Source: Hydrangea macrophylla (Eukaryota > Streptophyta > Magnoliopsida > Cornales > Hydrangeaceae). From it: 64,000 nt of DNA. Shown piece after piece: positions 34,538 through 45,937 of the stretch. The notes below the pieces were generated by a model. That model saw only the letters and a list, made by a program, of their open reading frames with translations, did not search any database and was not told the DNA's origin. The position numbers and the translations under genes are program-made. Positions within the stretch are counted from its first letter, which is position 1. Every line of letters starts with the position of its first letter. The stretch spans positions 35,895,850 through 35,959,849 of the forward strand of contig CM066991.1 of NCBI GenBank assembly GCA_033977485.1. The letters are read 5' to 3'.

Positions 34538-37146
34538 GTGAGATCTTGGAAGGAGGTTTTGCTTACCCCAGTGCCTGTCACTTGTAAGGCCCCAAGGCAC
34601 GAAACGCCCTTGCAGGTCTCCGCAGTGGCTCGTACAAACGGACAAGCATCTTCTCTGAACAAGGTCGAAACCTTGAGAAGGGGGGCTGGCGTACTTCTAC
34701 AATCAGCCAGGAAGATCGGGTCTACACACCCATTAACCAAAAAGTTTTTGAAAACTGCTGAAGAATCTGTGGAGGCAGCAGCAATTGCCACTGCAGTGGC
34801 TATGTCAGGCGCCTCTGATGCCGCCATACTTAATGTGGCCTCTGGAGCCGAGAAAGCGGTCATAACAGCGATGGCAGCCCAAAACGCTGCTACCAAAAAT
34901 TCGTTTGTTCAACGAAAGGCACCTACGGTGCGTTTGTTCGCGGAGCAGAATGCATCCAGTATGCATTCCCTGGGCCGACGAAACATTCGTTCGAACCCCC
35001 TTCAAGTCAACAAAATTTCGACTGGAAGTTCGTTTGTTCAACGAAATGCACCCATGGTGCATTCGTTTGCCGAGCAGAACGCATCTAGCACGCGTTCCCT
35101 GGGCCCACAAAAGTTTCATGGTGTGAGTTCGTTCTCCAATGTACTCCCCACTAATCCAAAATTTTACAAGTCTCCACCCACACCGTGTTCGGAAGCTCAA
35201 CGGAATGTATATCCGCACCATCAACAGAATCAACGGATTAACCATTCTCCCATTCAAAGAAATCCCTATCCTACCACTTCGATGGCAGAACGAAGTGGAT
35301 TTTTTGCTCGAGGTACGGAAGTCGTTCCATCTATGACAATAGGGGCTCGCCCTGATATAACTCTAGATAAAAAGAGCAAGAAACAAAAAGAGGAAGGATC
35401 GGTGGCGGCTAATATCATAGCCGCAATTGAAAAAGCTCTGAGTAATGAAAGCCAGAGGGAATCAAATAAATCCCCAATTTTTTCCACAGGAATTTCGAAT
35501 ACAAATGCCCGAAGCAATAAAAACAACTCATCAAGTTCGTCTTGCCAAAACCAACTGTCGCGCCAAGGACCTGTTACAAGGTCTATGAGCAAAGGGATTA
35601 GCGTTGATGATAATGGTAGGCGAAAAAACGAAGCTTCGTGTAACGAATCTCTTGACGAAGACACCTATATTCGGAATCCATTATATGGAGTCGAAGAATC
35701 TTCATCCTCAGAGAACGAACTTCCTTTAGTTTCGAGACATAAAGGGAAGACCAAGGCTGTTGCAGTTATGATGGCAGAGGGAATATGTGATGGCCAAGAC
35801 CTGCCCTCCCAACAGGATACGATGGCAGAGAGTTTCTGTTCTACAAGAACAATTAGAAAAAAAGGAGCAAGAGATGGCGGCTCTTCTAATACAAATGCAA
35901 GACCTTCAGGCTCAAGTGGCAAATGTAACTGCAGGAGTTGGGAGTATTCAGACCCCATCATCTTCAATGGGGCATGAACCACGTGCTACAGTCCAAACTC
36001 CTACGAAACACCCACAAGGGACAACAATACCTATTACTGCTCAGGACATGATGAATCCGATGTTGCTGGCCATGATTGATGACTTAGTCAGAAAGCAAGT
36101 GCGAAAAGCAAAAGAAAAAGATGATGAGAGCTTTCGAATGGTGACAAAGCCATATCCGGCGTGGGTCGATGCCATTCCATTCCCTTCAGGTTTCTCACAA
36201 CCGGATTTTAAAATGTTTGATGGAACGGGAGATCCGAGACAACATGTAGCCCACTTCCTCTCTCGATGTGGACCTATTGCCCCAAACGAAGCACTTTGTC
36301 TTCAATTATTCGTCCAGTCCCTTGAGGGTTCTGCATTTACTTGGTATGCCAACCTCTCTGAAGGTTCAATACCAAATTGGGATTCTATGATGAAAGAGTT
36401 CCTTAAGCAATTCTGTAACACTCAAAGGCGAGTTGGGGTGCCAGAGCTTATTGAAACGAAACAACGTGGCAATGAACCAGTCACGGATTTCATTGCAAGA
36501 TGGCGTGCTTTAACTTTTGCGTGCCCGCAGAAGTTCGCCCAATTGGAGTTGATCATGATGTGTTTGAATAATTTTCGACATGACCTTTCCACCGCCCTTA
36601 TGGCTCAAACCTTTGAAGGATTCAATGATTTGTGCACCAAGGCACATGACATGGAGCTACATCTCAGTAAACGAAGGAACCAGAACGTCCGAGAAGTTCG
36701 AAGCCTCGACTACAGCAGTGGTCGAAACAAGAAATAAGCCTGCTGTAATAATCGGAGTGAAAAAAACAAAGGACGGTAAGAAGATGTCCATGAAAGAAAG
36801 GTTGGAGAAGAATTATTCCTTCAAGGATGATTTGGTAGAAGACCTTTTCGAAGATTTGTTGGAACAAAAGCTTATCACACTCCCGGATGTCAAACGACCC
36901 AATGAGGTAGGAAAAACGAATGACCCGAAGTATTGCGCCTACCATCGTTTGATTAGTTATCCGCTCAGCGATTGTTTCGTCTTAAAAGACAAAATCCAAG
37001 AGCTCATTGACTCTAAAACTATCGAAATTCCCCCGGTGGAGAAAACTACTTCCAATCCAGTGACGACTACAGAGGAAGGTGTTGTCTACAAAGATTCTGG
37101 AGTGAGGAAGGAAGAATCCAGTGATGAAGAATGGACTATTTTTTAG
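34538..37146 (+). pseudogene. gag: Element B gag, first capsid-like domain
   Basis: The gag is spread over three overlapping frames (34538-35977, 35787-36737, 36580-37146), which implies indels near 35800 and 36690. The N-terminal part contains a 43-residue direct repeat (SSFVQRNAPMVHSFAEQNAS type, at 34901 and 35030). A coiled coil follows (QEQLEKKEQEMAALLIQMQD). The capsid domain runs from about 36150: PYPAWVDAIPFPSGFSQPDF, FDGTGDPRQHVAHFL, ALCLQLFVQSLEGSAFTWY, SIPNWDSMMKEFLKQF. The C-terminal YCAYHRLISYPLSDC is the lineage's C-x2-H...C motif. It stops at TAG 37144 and the next ORF continues in the same frame nine bases on. The true start codon is uncertain. Confidence 0.85.
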
Positions 37147-37155
37147 TCCAAAGGG

Positions 37156-39035
37156 ATGAAGAAAAAACGAAAAGGTGCTCTAAAGTCATCTAACAAAACG
37201 AATGGTGAAGGTGCAAGTGCAGCAAACCGTAAGCATAGAAAGTCAAAAGACCAGAAGAAAAGGAAGTCCAAACTGGTAAAAGACCAGAAGAAAAGGAAGT
37301 CCAAACTGGTAAAGGACAAGAAAAAGAAAGAGAAAAAGATGAAGAAAGAAAAGGGAGAAAAGCTAGTTCCTACGGAACTCCTGGAGCAAATTCCTCCGCT
37401 TTCGATCACTCTTGAGGAATACATGCCTCCTGAGTTACAGTCTGAGGAGTTACGAACAATAATGGAGAAGGACAAAGAACAAGTTGTTTCGGTTCCATGT
37501 CTATCCATTATCGTTATAAGTGATGATGAGGATGAAGAAGAAATAGTGCAAATATGTTTGCCTTCAGGGCAACGAGCCTCGTCGCCTATTTGCATTCCCG
37601 ATTCTCCGATGTATGAGCCCGAGTCTCCGGAATACTCTCCGGCTTCTCCGATGTATGAGCCCGAGTCTCCGGAATACTCTCCTGCTTCTCCGATCTATGA
37701 GCCCGAGTCACCACAATACTCTCCGGCTTCTCCGATCTATGAGCCCGAGTCTCCGGAATACTCTCCGGCTTCTCCGATCTGTGAACCTGAGTCTCCACAA
37801 TACTCTCCGGCTTCTCGGATCCATGAACCCAAGTCCCCACAATACTCTCCTGCTTCTCCGGGCTATGAACCAGAATCTCCTCAATGTGGTGCAGATTCGG
37901 GATACAAATCAGATACAGAGGTTACACGGATTTGTCGAAGGGAATTGAGATTTCAACATGAAGAACGAACATATCGGTCAGATGACGAATTATGGGACCG
38001 ATCGAAGAAGAGATTTCGACAGAAGATTCCGAACCTAGCTTTACCATTCCAAGTTCATACTATACTTCTCCAGCAAGAACGTATGATGGAGAGAGTGTTT
38101 CGAGTGATCACTTCATGTGTAATGTCATCACAGTGGACATTGATTTCACACAAGGATATATTCAAGTTGACAGCAGCCCCAATGACGAAGAAAGGGCGAG
38201 AATCGATATCCGAAGGGAGGTCGATGATCGGGCAAAGTTGACAGTCTCCTTGAAAGAATTAAAGCCGAGAAATCTGGGGAATCATATAATAGAAAGGAAT
38301 CAAATCTTGAAACACCCTTTCCCTGCATGGGTAGAAAGAGTTCCTTTTCCAGCAAATTATACCATACCCAACTTTCCCTTGTACAATGAAATAGGTTGTC
38401 TAAGGGCACATCTCGTACGATTTCTTGTTCATTGCAGAAACACAGCAAGAAGTCAAGCTTTACTTCTACGGCAGTTTGTCTTATCACTCACAGGGTGGGC
38501 GGACGAATGGTACTTTAGATTACCGGCCAATTCAATTCCTGATTGGGATACAATGGCTGATCGATTCTATAGAAAATTTTATGTACATGGTGCCATGGAA
38601 GTCGAAATGTTCGAACCTTTGGGAACAGATGACGTGTCAATCCAAACACATGATATGTTGGAAGGAACGATTGATGAGAAAATCGAAATGATTCTCGAAT
38701 CCAGGAGTATGGGCTTATTCAAACTTAGAGACTTGTTTCCACCATGGGTACAACAAGAAGCCTTTCCCGAAGGGTACGAACTCCCGGAGTTTGTCATTTA
38801 TGAAGGCCATGGAGATCCTGAAAAGCATGTCAGACGTTTTCTCAAGCAATGTGGAGAAACTGCTCAAAACCAAGCCTTATGCTTACGACAGTTTCCCCTT
38901 TCCTTAAATGGAATTGCCATGGATTCGTTTCGTATGTTGGAGGGGGTTCACATTCCCAGTTGGAATGTAATGAGAGATGGATTCATTGAATCCCAGATTG
39001 TTTACCGAAGGGATCCGAAATACCTTAGGGCATGA
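37156..39035 (+). CDS. Element B second gag-like ORF: basic region, CTD-like heptads, two capsid-like domains
   Basis: In frame with gag after one stop codon. Residues 1-70 are Lys/Arg-rich with a duplicated KDQKKRKSKLV, nuclear-localisation-like. Thirteen YSPASPx/YEPESPx heptads follow (37612-37884). An apparent one-base shift near 37990 leads to frame 0, with two tandem capsid-like domains: HPFPAWVERVPFPANYTIPN ... LVRFLVHCRNTARSQALLLR ... SIPDWDTMADRFYRKF (about 38310-38590) and FPPWVQQEAFPEGYELPEFV ... VRRFLKQCGETAQNQALCLR ... HIPSWNVMRDGF (about 38740-38990). Both align block for block with the first capsid domain at 36150. The ORF ends at TGA 39033. A gag origin is clear; the function of the added parts is unknown. 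Confidence 0.82.
37612..37884 (+). repeat. 42-bp coding tandem repeat encoding RNA polymerase II CTD-like heptads
   Basis: The translation is thirteen consecutive 7-residue units alternating YEPESP(E/Q) and YSPASP(I/M/G), with three units degraded at position 1 or 6 (CEPESPQ, YSPASRI, HEPKSPQ). The CTD consensus is YSPTSPS; positions Y1, P3, S5 and P6 are kept. Each pair is 42 bases; copies differ by synonymous and non-synonymous changes, so it is a diverged protein-level repeat rather than a fresh slippage product. Confidence 0.9.
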
Positions 39036-39165
39036 CAAACTTACAACTCCATGATGATGAAGGAGACATGACGGATGAGGAAAATCAAAGTGATGGTGGG
39101 TCTTCCGTAGCTTCTGCCAATATGGTGCAAATCTCTGAAGAAGGTCAGGATAAAACTGTTGATGT

Positions 39166-40758
39166 ATGTCAGACATGCCTTACATACAAGAGAAGGACAA
39201 GAAATCCACAAACCTCGCATACCCAGGAAACTCAAGTTTCGACACCTCAAAAGGGGCATCTCATAGGGAGGGACAAGTCGAATATGACGTCATTGCACAT
39301 CTCAAGAAGATCCCTGCATTATTAAGCATCTATGATGCTTTGAAAATGTCTCCAGAACTTAGAGAAGCCTTGATATGCGCCTTGGCAAACCCTGAAAATT
39401 TTTATGAAGAAGTTAATAAAAGAGATCAGGGAAAATCATCAGCTGCGTGTATGTCAACAATTACTTTTGATGAAAGTGATATGATGACCAACATACCAAA
39501 CCATAACCGCCCGCTATTCATAACAGGGGTCATCAATGGTGCCGGTATAAAAAGGGTCATGGTTTATAATGGATCCGCTGCTAGTCTTTTGCCAAGAAGG
39601 GTCTTAAACTTGTTGGGCATTCATGTGTCTCAACTCCGCACAAGCCATCTTGTGATCCAAGGATTCAATCAAAATGAACGTCCTATGGGAAAAGTCAAGC
39701 TAAGGACGAAGTTTGGAGGTATTGAAGAAGATACGGAATTCTTGATCATTGACGTTGATACGTCATATAATGCCTTGCTAGGGCGTTTATGGATGCATAA
39801 TCATGATGCTGTGCCATCAACATATCATCAATGTATCAAATATCCTATCCTCGTATCGGATGAGAAAGAAAATGTTGTCCAAAAACAAGGAAGAATTGTT
39901 GCAGACAATGATCCCTTCTATAGGGTGGAGGCATATTATGCGGATGCTCGTTTTTACGAGAAGCCTACAAAGGAAAATGGTGGGAGCAAGAAGCAAATGA
40001 ACAGTGGAAATGTCGAAACAGTTAAAAGGACGTTTCGATACACCCCAAAGTCTCAAAGGGAACCAGGGGCACGAGCACTAACTCCAACAAGCCCGATCTT
40101 AAAGTTAGGCAACAAGTTTGTCCTACCACTTAGTAAGACTGAATGCACCTATGTGGAGTCCTACAAGAAATTTGTGGTCCCACAAAATAAAAAGGGTTCG
40201 AAACCCATCTTATTTCATGCAATGGGTGACATGAATAAAAAAAACTCGAAAGTCGAACCTAATGAAGAAGATTTGAAACTCGAAAAGCCGAACATCAGTG
40301 ACAAAACCACCGAGATGTTGGTGAAAGTTGGCCTTGATCCCAAAAAAGTGTCAAAATCGAGAATAGAACCTTTCGACACAATGTTGACACCTGCACAAAA
40401 AAGAGCCGTTCTTCAAGGGCAAAGAATTGAGCCAAGAACGGAGGGTTTGGGATATCAAGATACTGATAGTAGTTTACTTGAGAACGAAGTCTCAGTAAAC
40501 ATGATTTCTGTACGACCAGAGTCTGGTCAGGCCGATGATATTGATGAAACGGGCCCAGCTCCTACTAAATTCGAAGAAGGTGGACTGGCCACAGTAGACG
40601 AGCTTAGAGAAATAAACCTTGGGAATGAAGGAGAAAATCGACCGACATTTATAAGTGCTTGCTTATCTGATGAAGAAACGGAAGCATATATGTCACGACC
40701 CAAATCCACTAAGTATGGCACGAGGGTACGTGACATGCCACCGAGGCCTGACCCTATA
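39166..40758 (+). pseudogene. Element B protease, catalytic Asp lost
   Basis: An aspartic protease domain sits in the middle: RPLFITGVINGAGIKRVMV, then YNGSAASLLPRRVLNLLGI where D-x-G-S is expected, HLVIQGFNQNERPMGKVKL, and TEFLIIDVDTSYNALLGR ... WMHNHDAVPSTYHQ. The catalytic codon reads TAT (Tyr) instead of GAT/GAC. The C-terminal half is an acidic linker towards RT (LTPAQKRAVLQGQRIEPRTE, GLGYQ). It is cut at 40758 by the solo LTR. The preceding short ORF (39032-39325) overlaps in another frame and is probably the displaced N-terminus. Confidence 0.85.
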
Positions 40759-42575
40759 TGATTAACGTTCTAAACGGGTTTTTAAACTCATTTAAACCAC
40801 ATTTGCAAGTGATTAGCCCCAAGGGTATGATAGGAATTTGAGTTAGATTTATACCAAAAGATAGCCGTTTGAGTCTAGGTTCCAACGTTGAAAACGGTAA
40901 GTTATCTGTTTCCGTAAAAGTCGTCGTTTTGAAACAATTAAAACAGTGTGTATTTCGATCGATCGAAGCAGCTTCTATCCACAATTCTAGCCATGAGTAT
41001 CTAAGCAATCAAACATGCTTGAATAGCAAAAGCACTTGTCAAAACCTTTCATACATGAACATAGGAGTCTTATACATCAAGTTCTACACATGCTCACCTA
41101 ACAACATAATTTACAAGTCCTTAGTCCCAAACAACAACAACTACGCCATATACAATATGCACATTAAACACTTGCTCTCCTCTTTCGTCCTCTATTTCTC
41201 TTTCTCCTTCTCTTTCCTTTCACCTGAAATGGTTATTCAATAACCACATGAGCTGAAGCTCAATGAATAACATGCTCTTTGACATAAATTTGTGTATATC
41301 ATTTAAACACGTGATATGCAATTCAATGTAACATAATGAATCACAATCAAGTAAGTATTTATCTCCAAAGCTTCTTGTTCTTCTCACTACCCCGTGCCCG
41401 TAATGGCACCCTTTATCCTTGTTCCGAGCTATCCAATACCCTACACAAGGCGTATTGAACACTCAAGCCTTAGAAGGCTTTTCTACACTCCCTTTTGGAG
41501 CTTTCTCTTTGTAGTGATAGAACAATTGCTTCTTCAACCACATAATCACATAAACATGTTTCCAACACATAATCCTTTCTATCTCTTGCACATATAGTCA
41601 ATCATGATATATACACACGTGCTCATAATTCATGAATTGAAAGTAAATCATTTATATGCCACAATTTCATTACTTGAAAAGTTTCCTCAAAGATAGAGGT
41701 TACTCACCTTGCTCTGGATATAGTATTGACAAGATATAATGCTCACTTTCAAACTCCTACAAGTCATATAAGATTTCATAGCAAATCAATATGAATTCCT
41801 CTAATTCATCCATCAAAACTCTATGGAAATGAAATTAAATCACATACAAAGAATACTCTTACCCTTAGCTTTTCAAGTCTAGCTTCAATTTGAGATAGAA
41901 ATCTCCCTAGCACCCTTTTCCCTTTGGTTTTCCTTCTTTTCTCTCTTGTTTTTCCCTTTCTTCTTTGCACCTACTTGCTTGTATAGAGACAAGCACCTCA
42001 AAAAGATGTACATCTTATTTAACTAGTTATTCTTCCATTTCTCTCTCTTGCCCACTTGAATACACATGGACTTAGCCAAATATAGCCCAACACCTCCTAC
42101 TTGCCCACCTACTAGGCCACCTACTAGGCCACCTACTAGCTTAGGTAATGTAAGCTAGCACCTTGATTAGGCTAACTAATCATCATTAAGCTAATTAATC
42201 TCAATTAGACTAATTAATCTTGATTAGGAAAATTCTACCAAATTTCCGAAATTACACTTTCACCTACCATATTTCTTACTAATTACACAATAGCTTCTCT
42301 AGTTCTCGTGAATTGCTAATTCACCTACTAGTTAGGAAAATGTATTCTTTTTACTCCTATCATTTATGCCCTTGTCTAGCAATTCAACATTTTACATCAA
42401 ATATATATCTAATATAAGGCATTAAATAGTTCCATGTTTTTCAAAATATGCAAATGCCAAATAGATTGCCATGTATAATAAGATTAGGTATGCAAATCTT
42501 ATATATATTCATGTCATTACCGTATAATGCACATTAAGATAATAGTATTATATGTCAAAATGTTGAGATATTACA
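40759..42575 (-). mobile_element. Solo LTR inserted in element B pol
   Basis: On the - strand it reads TGTAATATCTCAACA ... CGTTAATCA, about 1.8 kb, and lies exactly between the protease linker (GACCCTATA) and the RT start (ISFLKEYRDVFAW). The imperfect TSD is CTATA (40754-40758) and ATATA (42576-42580). No PBS, PPT or coding region is inside. The long chromovirus-type LTR call comes from the terminus only. Confidence 0.8.
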
Positions 42576-42576
42576 A

Positions 42577-45500
42577 TATATCTCGTTCTTAAAGGAATAT
42601 CGAGATGTATTTGCCTGGAATTATGATGAGATGCCTGGGCTCGACCCTAAAATTGCAGTTCATAAACTAGCAACTCATCCAGGTCAGCCTGCAGTCAAAC
42701 AACCGGAAAGGCGAATTCGTCCTGAATTATCTGGCCAGATCGAAGCTGAAGTAGATAAGCTCATCAAAGCTGGGTTTATAAGAGAAGTTCGATATCCTAC
42801 CTGGCTAGCTTACATAGTTCCGGTAAAGAAGAAAAATGGCCAAATAAGGGTGTGCATTGATTTCCGCGACCTCAACAAGGCTTGTCCAAAGTTTGATTTT
42901 CCTCTGCCCATAACTGAACTTCTTGTGGATGCAACAACGGGTTATGAGGCCTTGTCTTTTATGGATGGGTATTCAGGGTATAATCAAATCCGCATGGTAC
43001 CTGAGGACGAAGAGTTAACTGCGTTCTGAACCCCAAAAGGCATATTTTGTCACAAAGTAATGCCTTTGGCCTTAAAAATGCAGGGGCCACTTACCAAAGG
43101 GCAATGACTGTCATTTTCAGGGATTTGCTCCATAACACTATTGAGTGCTATGTTGATGACCTGGTGGTAAAAACGAAAGAAAGGAAGCACCATCTCCATG
43201 ATCTAAGAAAGATCTTTGAACGGTTACGACGCTACCAACTCAAAATGAACCCGCTCAAATGTGCCTTTGGAGTCACATCTGGAAAATTCTTGGGATTTGT
43301 GGTCCGTCACAGGGGAATCGAAATTGACCCTACCAAGATTAAGGCTATCCGAGAGATGCCTCCTCCGAGAAACTTGCGTGAGCTAAAAGTGCTACAAGGA
43401 AGACTAGCTTACATAAGAAGGTTCATTTCCATTCTAGCACGACGTTGTCAACCATTCTCGAGATTGATGAAAAAGGGAGTTCCCTTTGAATGGGATCAAT
43501 CATGTCAGAATGCCTTCGATAGCATCAAGGGATATCTCATGAAGCCTTCGGTACTTATGAGTCCAATAAAAGGCAAACCCTTATTGTTATATATCGCGGC
43601 ACTTGATAATTCCTTGGGTGCGCTCTTGGCTCAACACAACGAGCAAGGAAAGGAAAACGCCTTATACTACTTAAGTCGAACCTTAGTAAGGGCAGAAGTC
43701 AACTACACTCCAATTGAGAAAGTTTGCCTCGCTCTTATGTTCGCTCTCCAAAAGTTGAAGCACTACATTTCTGAGCACGAGGTTAAGCTCATTTCGAATG
43801 CGGATCCTTTGAAATGCATATCGTCGCCTTTGGCAACTGATTTACCCGATGAGGAAGTAATTCAAGTGGAGTTACGAAAAGGATGGGAGATGTACTTCGA
43901 TGGTGCTTCAAGAAGCCCAGATGGAAAGAAACAAGAAAATCCCAAAGATAACCGATCCGGGATCGGGATTGTGTTCGTAACTCCTGAAAATGGAGTCATC
44001 CCATATTCGTTCGCTTTAACGGAGGGATGTTCAAACAATGAAGCAGAATACGAATCTGTGATTGCTGGACTCGAAATAGCATTACAGATTCCAATTGAAG
44101 AATTGACTGTATATGGAGACTCGGAACTTGTGGTAAAGCAACTGCGTGGGGAATATATGGTTAAAAAGATGAGCCTTATCCCTTACCACGAAAGAGCGGA
44201 TCAACTACTGGCCCAGTTCAGCAAGGTACACATTTTCCACATCCGGAGAAGTGTCAATTCACGAGCCGACTCATTGGCAGGCTTGGTAGCCTCTCTTGCT
44301 CTCCCTGATAACAAAACGCTCACTATCACAGTGGGAGAACGGAGAGTCCTCCAACCTTTGCTAAAAATACCCGAAATTGGGCTGGTCCTCGTAGTCACCT
44401 CTAAAGAGGAAGATGAAGATTGGAGAGAGCCCTTCATAAATTTCCTCAGACATGGGAGGCTACCAGAAGACAAAGCCAAAAGGGCAGAGGTACGAAGACG
44501 GGTCTCGAAATTTATCATGTGGAATGATGTGCTATACAGAAGGTCATTAGATGAAATATACATGCGATGTATAGCAAAAGAAGAAATTCAGGGAGTCATG
44601 AAAGAAGTACACGCTGGAGTATGTGGTGCACATGAGAATGGTCCAAAGTTGCAATTACAATTGAAAAGGTTGGGTTATTATTGGCCCACGATGATAGCTG
44701 ATTGCATTGATTTCGCCAAAAGATGCCAAGTGTGCCAATTCCATGGAGATTTTATCCACCGGCCTCCCGAACCATTACATGTAACTACATGCTCATGGCC
44801 ATTTGCAGCATGGGGTATGGACATAATCGGTGCATTTGTACCACCATCTTCTGCAGGCCATCGTTACATATTGGTTGCCACTGACTACTTCTCAAAATGG
44901 TCTGAGGCAGTCGCATTGAAAGATGTAAAAAGTAACACTGTCTCAGAATTCATCCGAACTAACATCATCTTTAGGTTTGGGGTCCCTGATAGCATTATCA
45001 CAGATAACGGGCAGCCCTTTCGAAGTGATCCTTTGTATAAGCTATATGCTAAGTACAAAATCAAATCAAATCACTCGACTCGGTATTACGCATCTGCTAA
45101 TGGCCTGGTGGAAGCTTTCAATAAAACCCTGTGCAAAATTCTTAAGAAGATGGTGGATAGAAACAAAAGAAGTTGGCATGAGAAACTTCAAGAAGCTCTT
45201 TGGGCCTATCGCACTTCGTATAGGACACCTACACAAGCGACTCCATATTCACTAGTGTTTGGTGGGGAGGCAGTATTGTCACTCGAAGTTCAGATACTCT
45301 CCTTAAGGGTAGCCATCCAAGAATCTTTGACAGAAGATGAAGGTGCAGAATTAAGGCTTTCAGAACTTGAAGCCTTGGACGAGCGAAGACTGTATGCTCA
45401 ACAAAATTTGAAAATGTACCAACAAAGGATGATTAGTGCCTTCAATAAACGAGTTAGACTCCGTTCTTTCAAGAAATGAGACTTGGGGCTCATGGTGCGA

Positions 45501-45671
45501 ACACCCATAATCATAACTCGAAGGATTAAAGGGAAACTCGAACCAAAGTGGGAAGGACCTTATGTGGTAGAAAAGGTGTACTCAAATGGTGCATACCTTT
45601 TAATCACAATGGATAGAGATAGAATCATCCCTCCTACAAATGCAAGGTTCTTGAAGAAATACTACCCTTAA
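42577..45671 (+). pseudogene. pol: Element B RT, RNase H, second RNase H and integrase
   Basis: RT starts SFLKEYRDVFAWNYDEMPGL and has VCIDFRDLNKACPK, FMDGYSGYNQI and the intact catalytic YVDD (ECYVDDLVV). A stop (TGA 43027, after ELTAF) and a one-base loss in the PFGLKN codons near 43065 shift to frame 0, then 43047-45479 is open. RNase H follows (LLLYIAALDNSLGALLAQ). A second, archaeal-like RNase H follows (MYFDGASRSP, NNEAEYESVIAGLE, VYGDSELVVKQL, SRADSLA). Integrase has HHCC (CGAH ... CQVC) and D-D-E (GMDIIG, ITDNGQPF, GLVEAFN). A TGA at 45477 is followed in frame by the GPY-type C-terminus (PKWEGPYVVEKV). The linker between the RNase H domains is about 40 residues shorter than in element A. 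Confidence 0.9.
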
Positions 45672-45937
45672 TAAAGCCCGGTAGGCTGAAAACCTCGAAA
45701 GGGGCGGTCTATGCAAGGGAAATAAAAAAAAAATAATAAAATAATAATAACAATAAATACCTTCGCTCGCTCTCTGAGGTGAACGGTTAATCGAAGTGAT
45801 TGTCATGGTTGGAATAACATCTGCACACATGAAAGGTGTGTAGGGAGGATATTATTAACAATAATAATAATAAAAAAATAATATAAAAATATATGTATAT
45901 ATATAATAAAAAATATATATATATAATAAAATGGTTT
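45672..45937 (+). other. Element B region after integrase
   Basis: Non-coding, with AAAT/AATA-rich low-complexity runs. Confidence 0.5.

Noticed and set aside
35266..35982. Antisense frames opposite element B gag
   Set aside because: Shadows of the gag coding frames, with no recognisable motif, unlike the antisense ORF at 45.9-46.9 kb.
37586..37948. Other-frame repeats across the CTD-like array (RSEKPESIPET, MSPSLRNTLRL)
   Set aside because: They are translations of the same 42-bp repeat in other frames. The frame joining the gag-derived basic region upstream to the capsid-like region downstream is the YSPASP frame.
41000..41600. Several 65-124-aa frames between protease and RT of element B
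   Set aside because: They lie inside the solo LTR and carry no domain.
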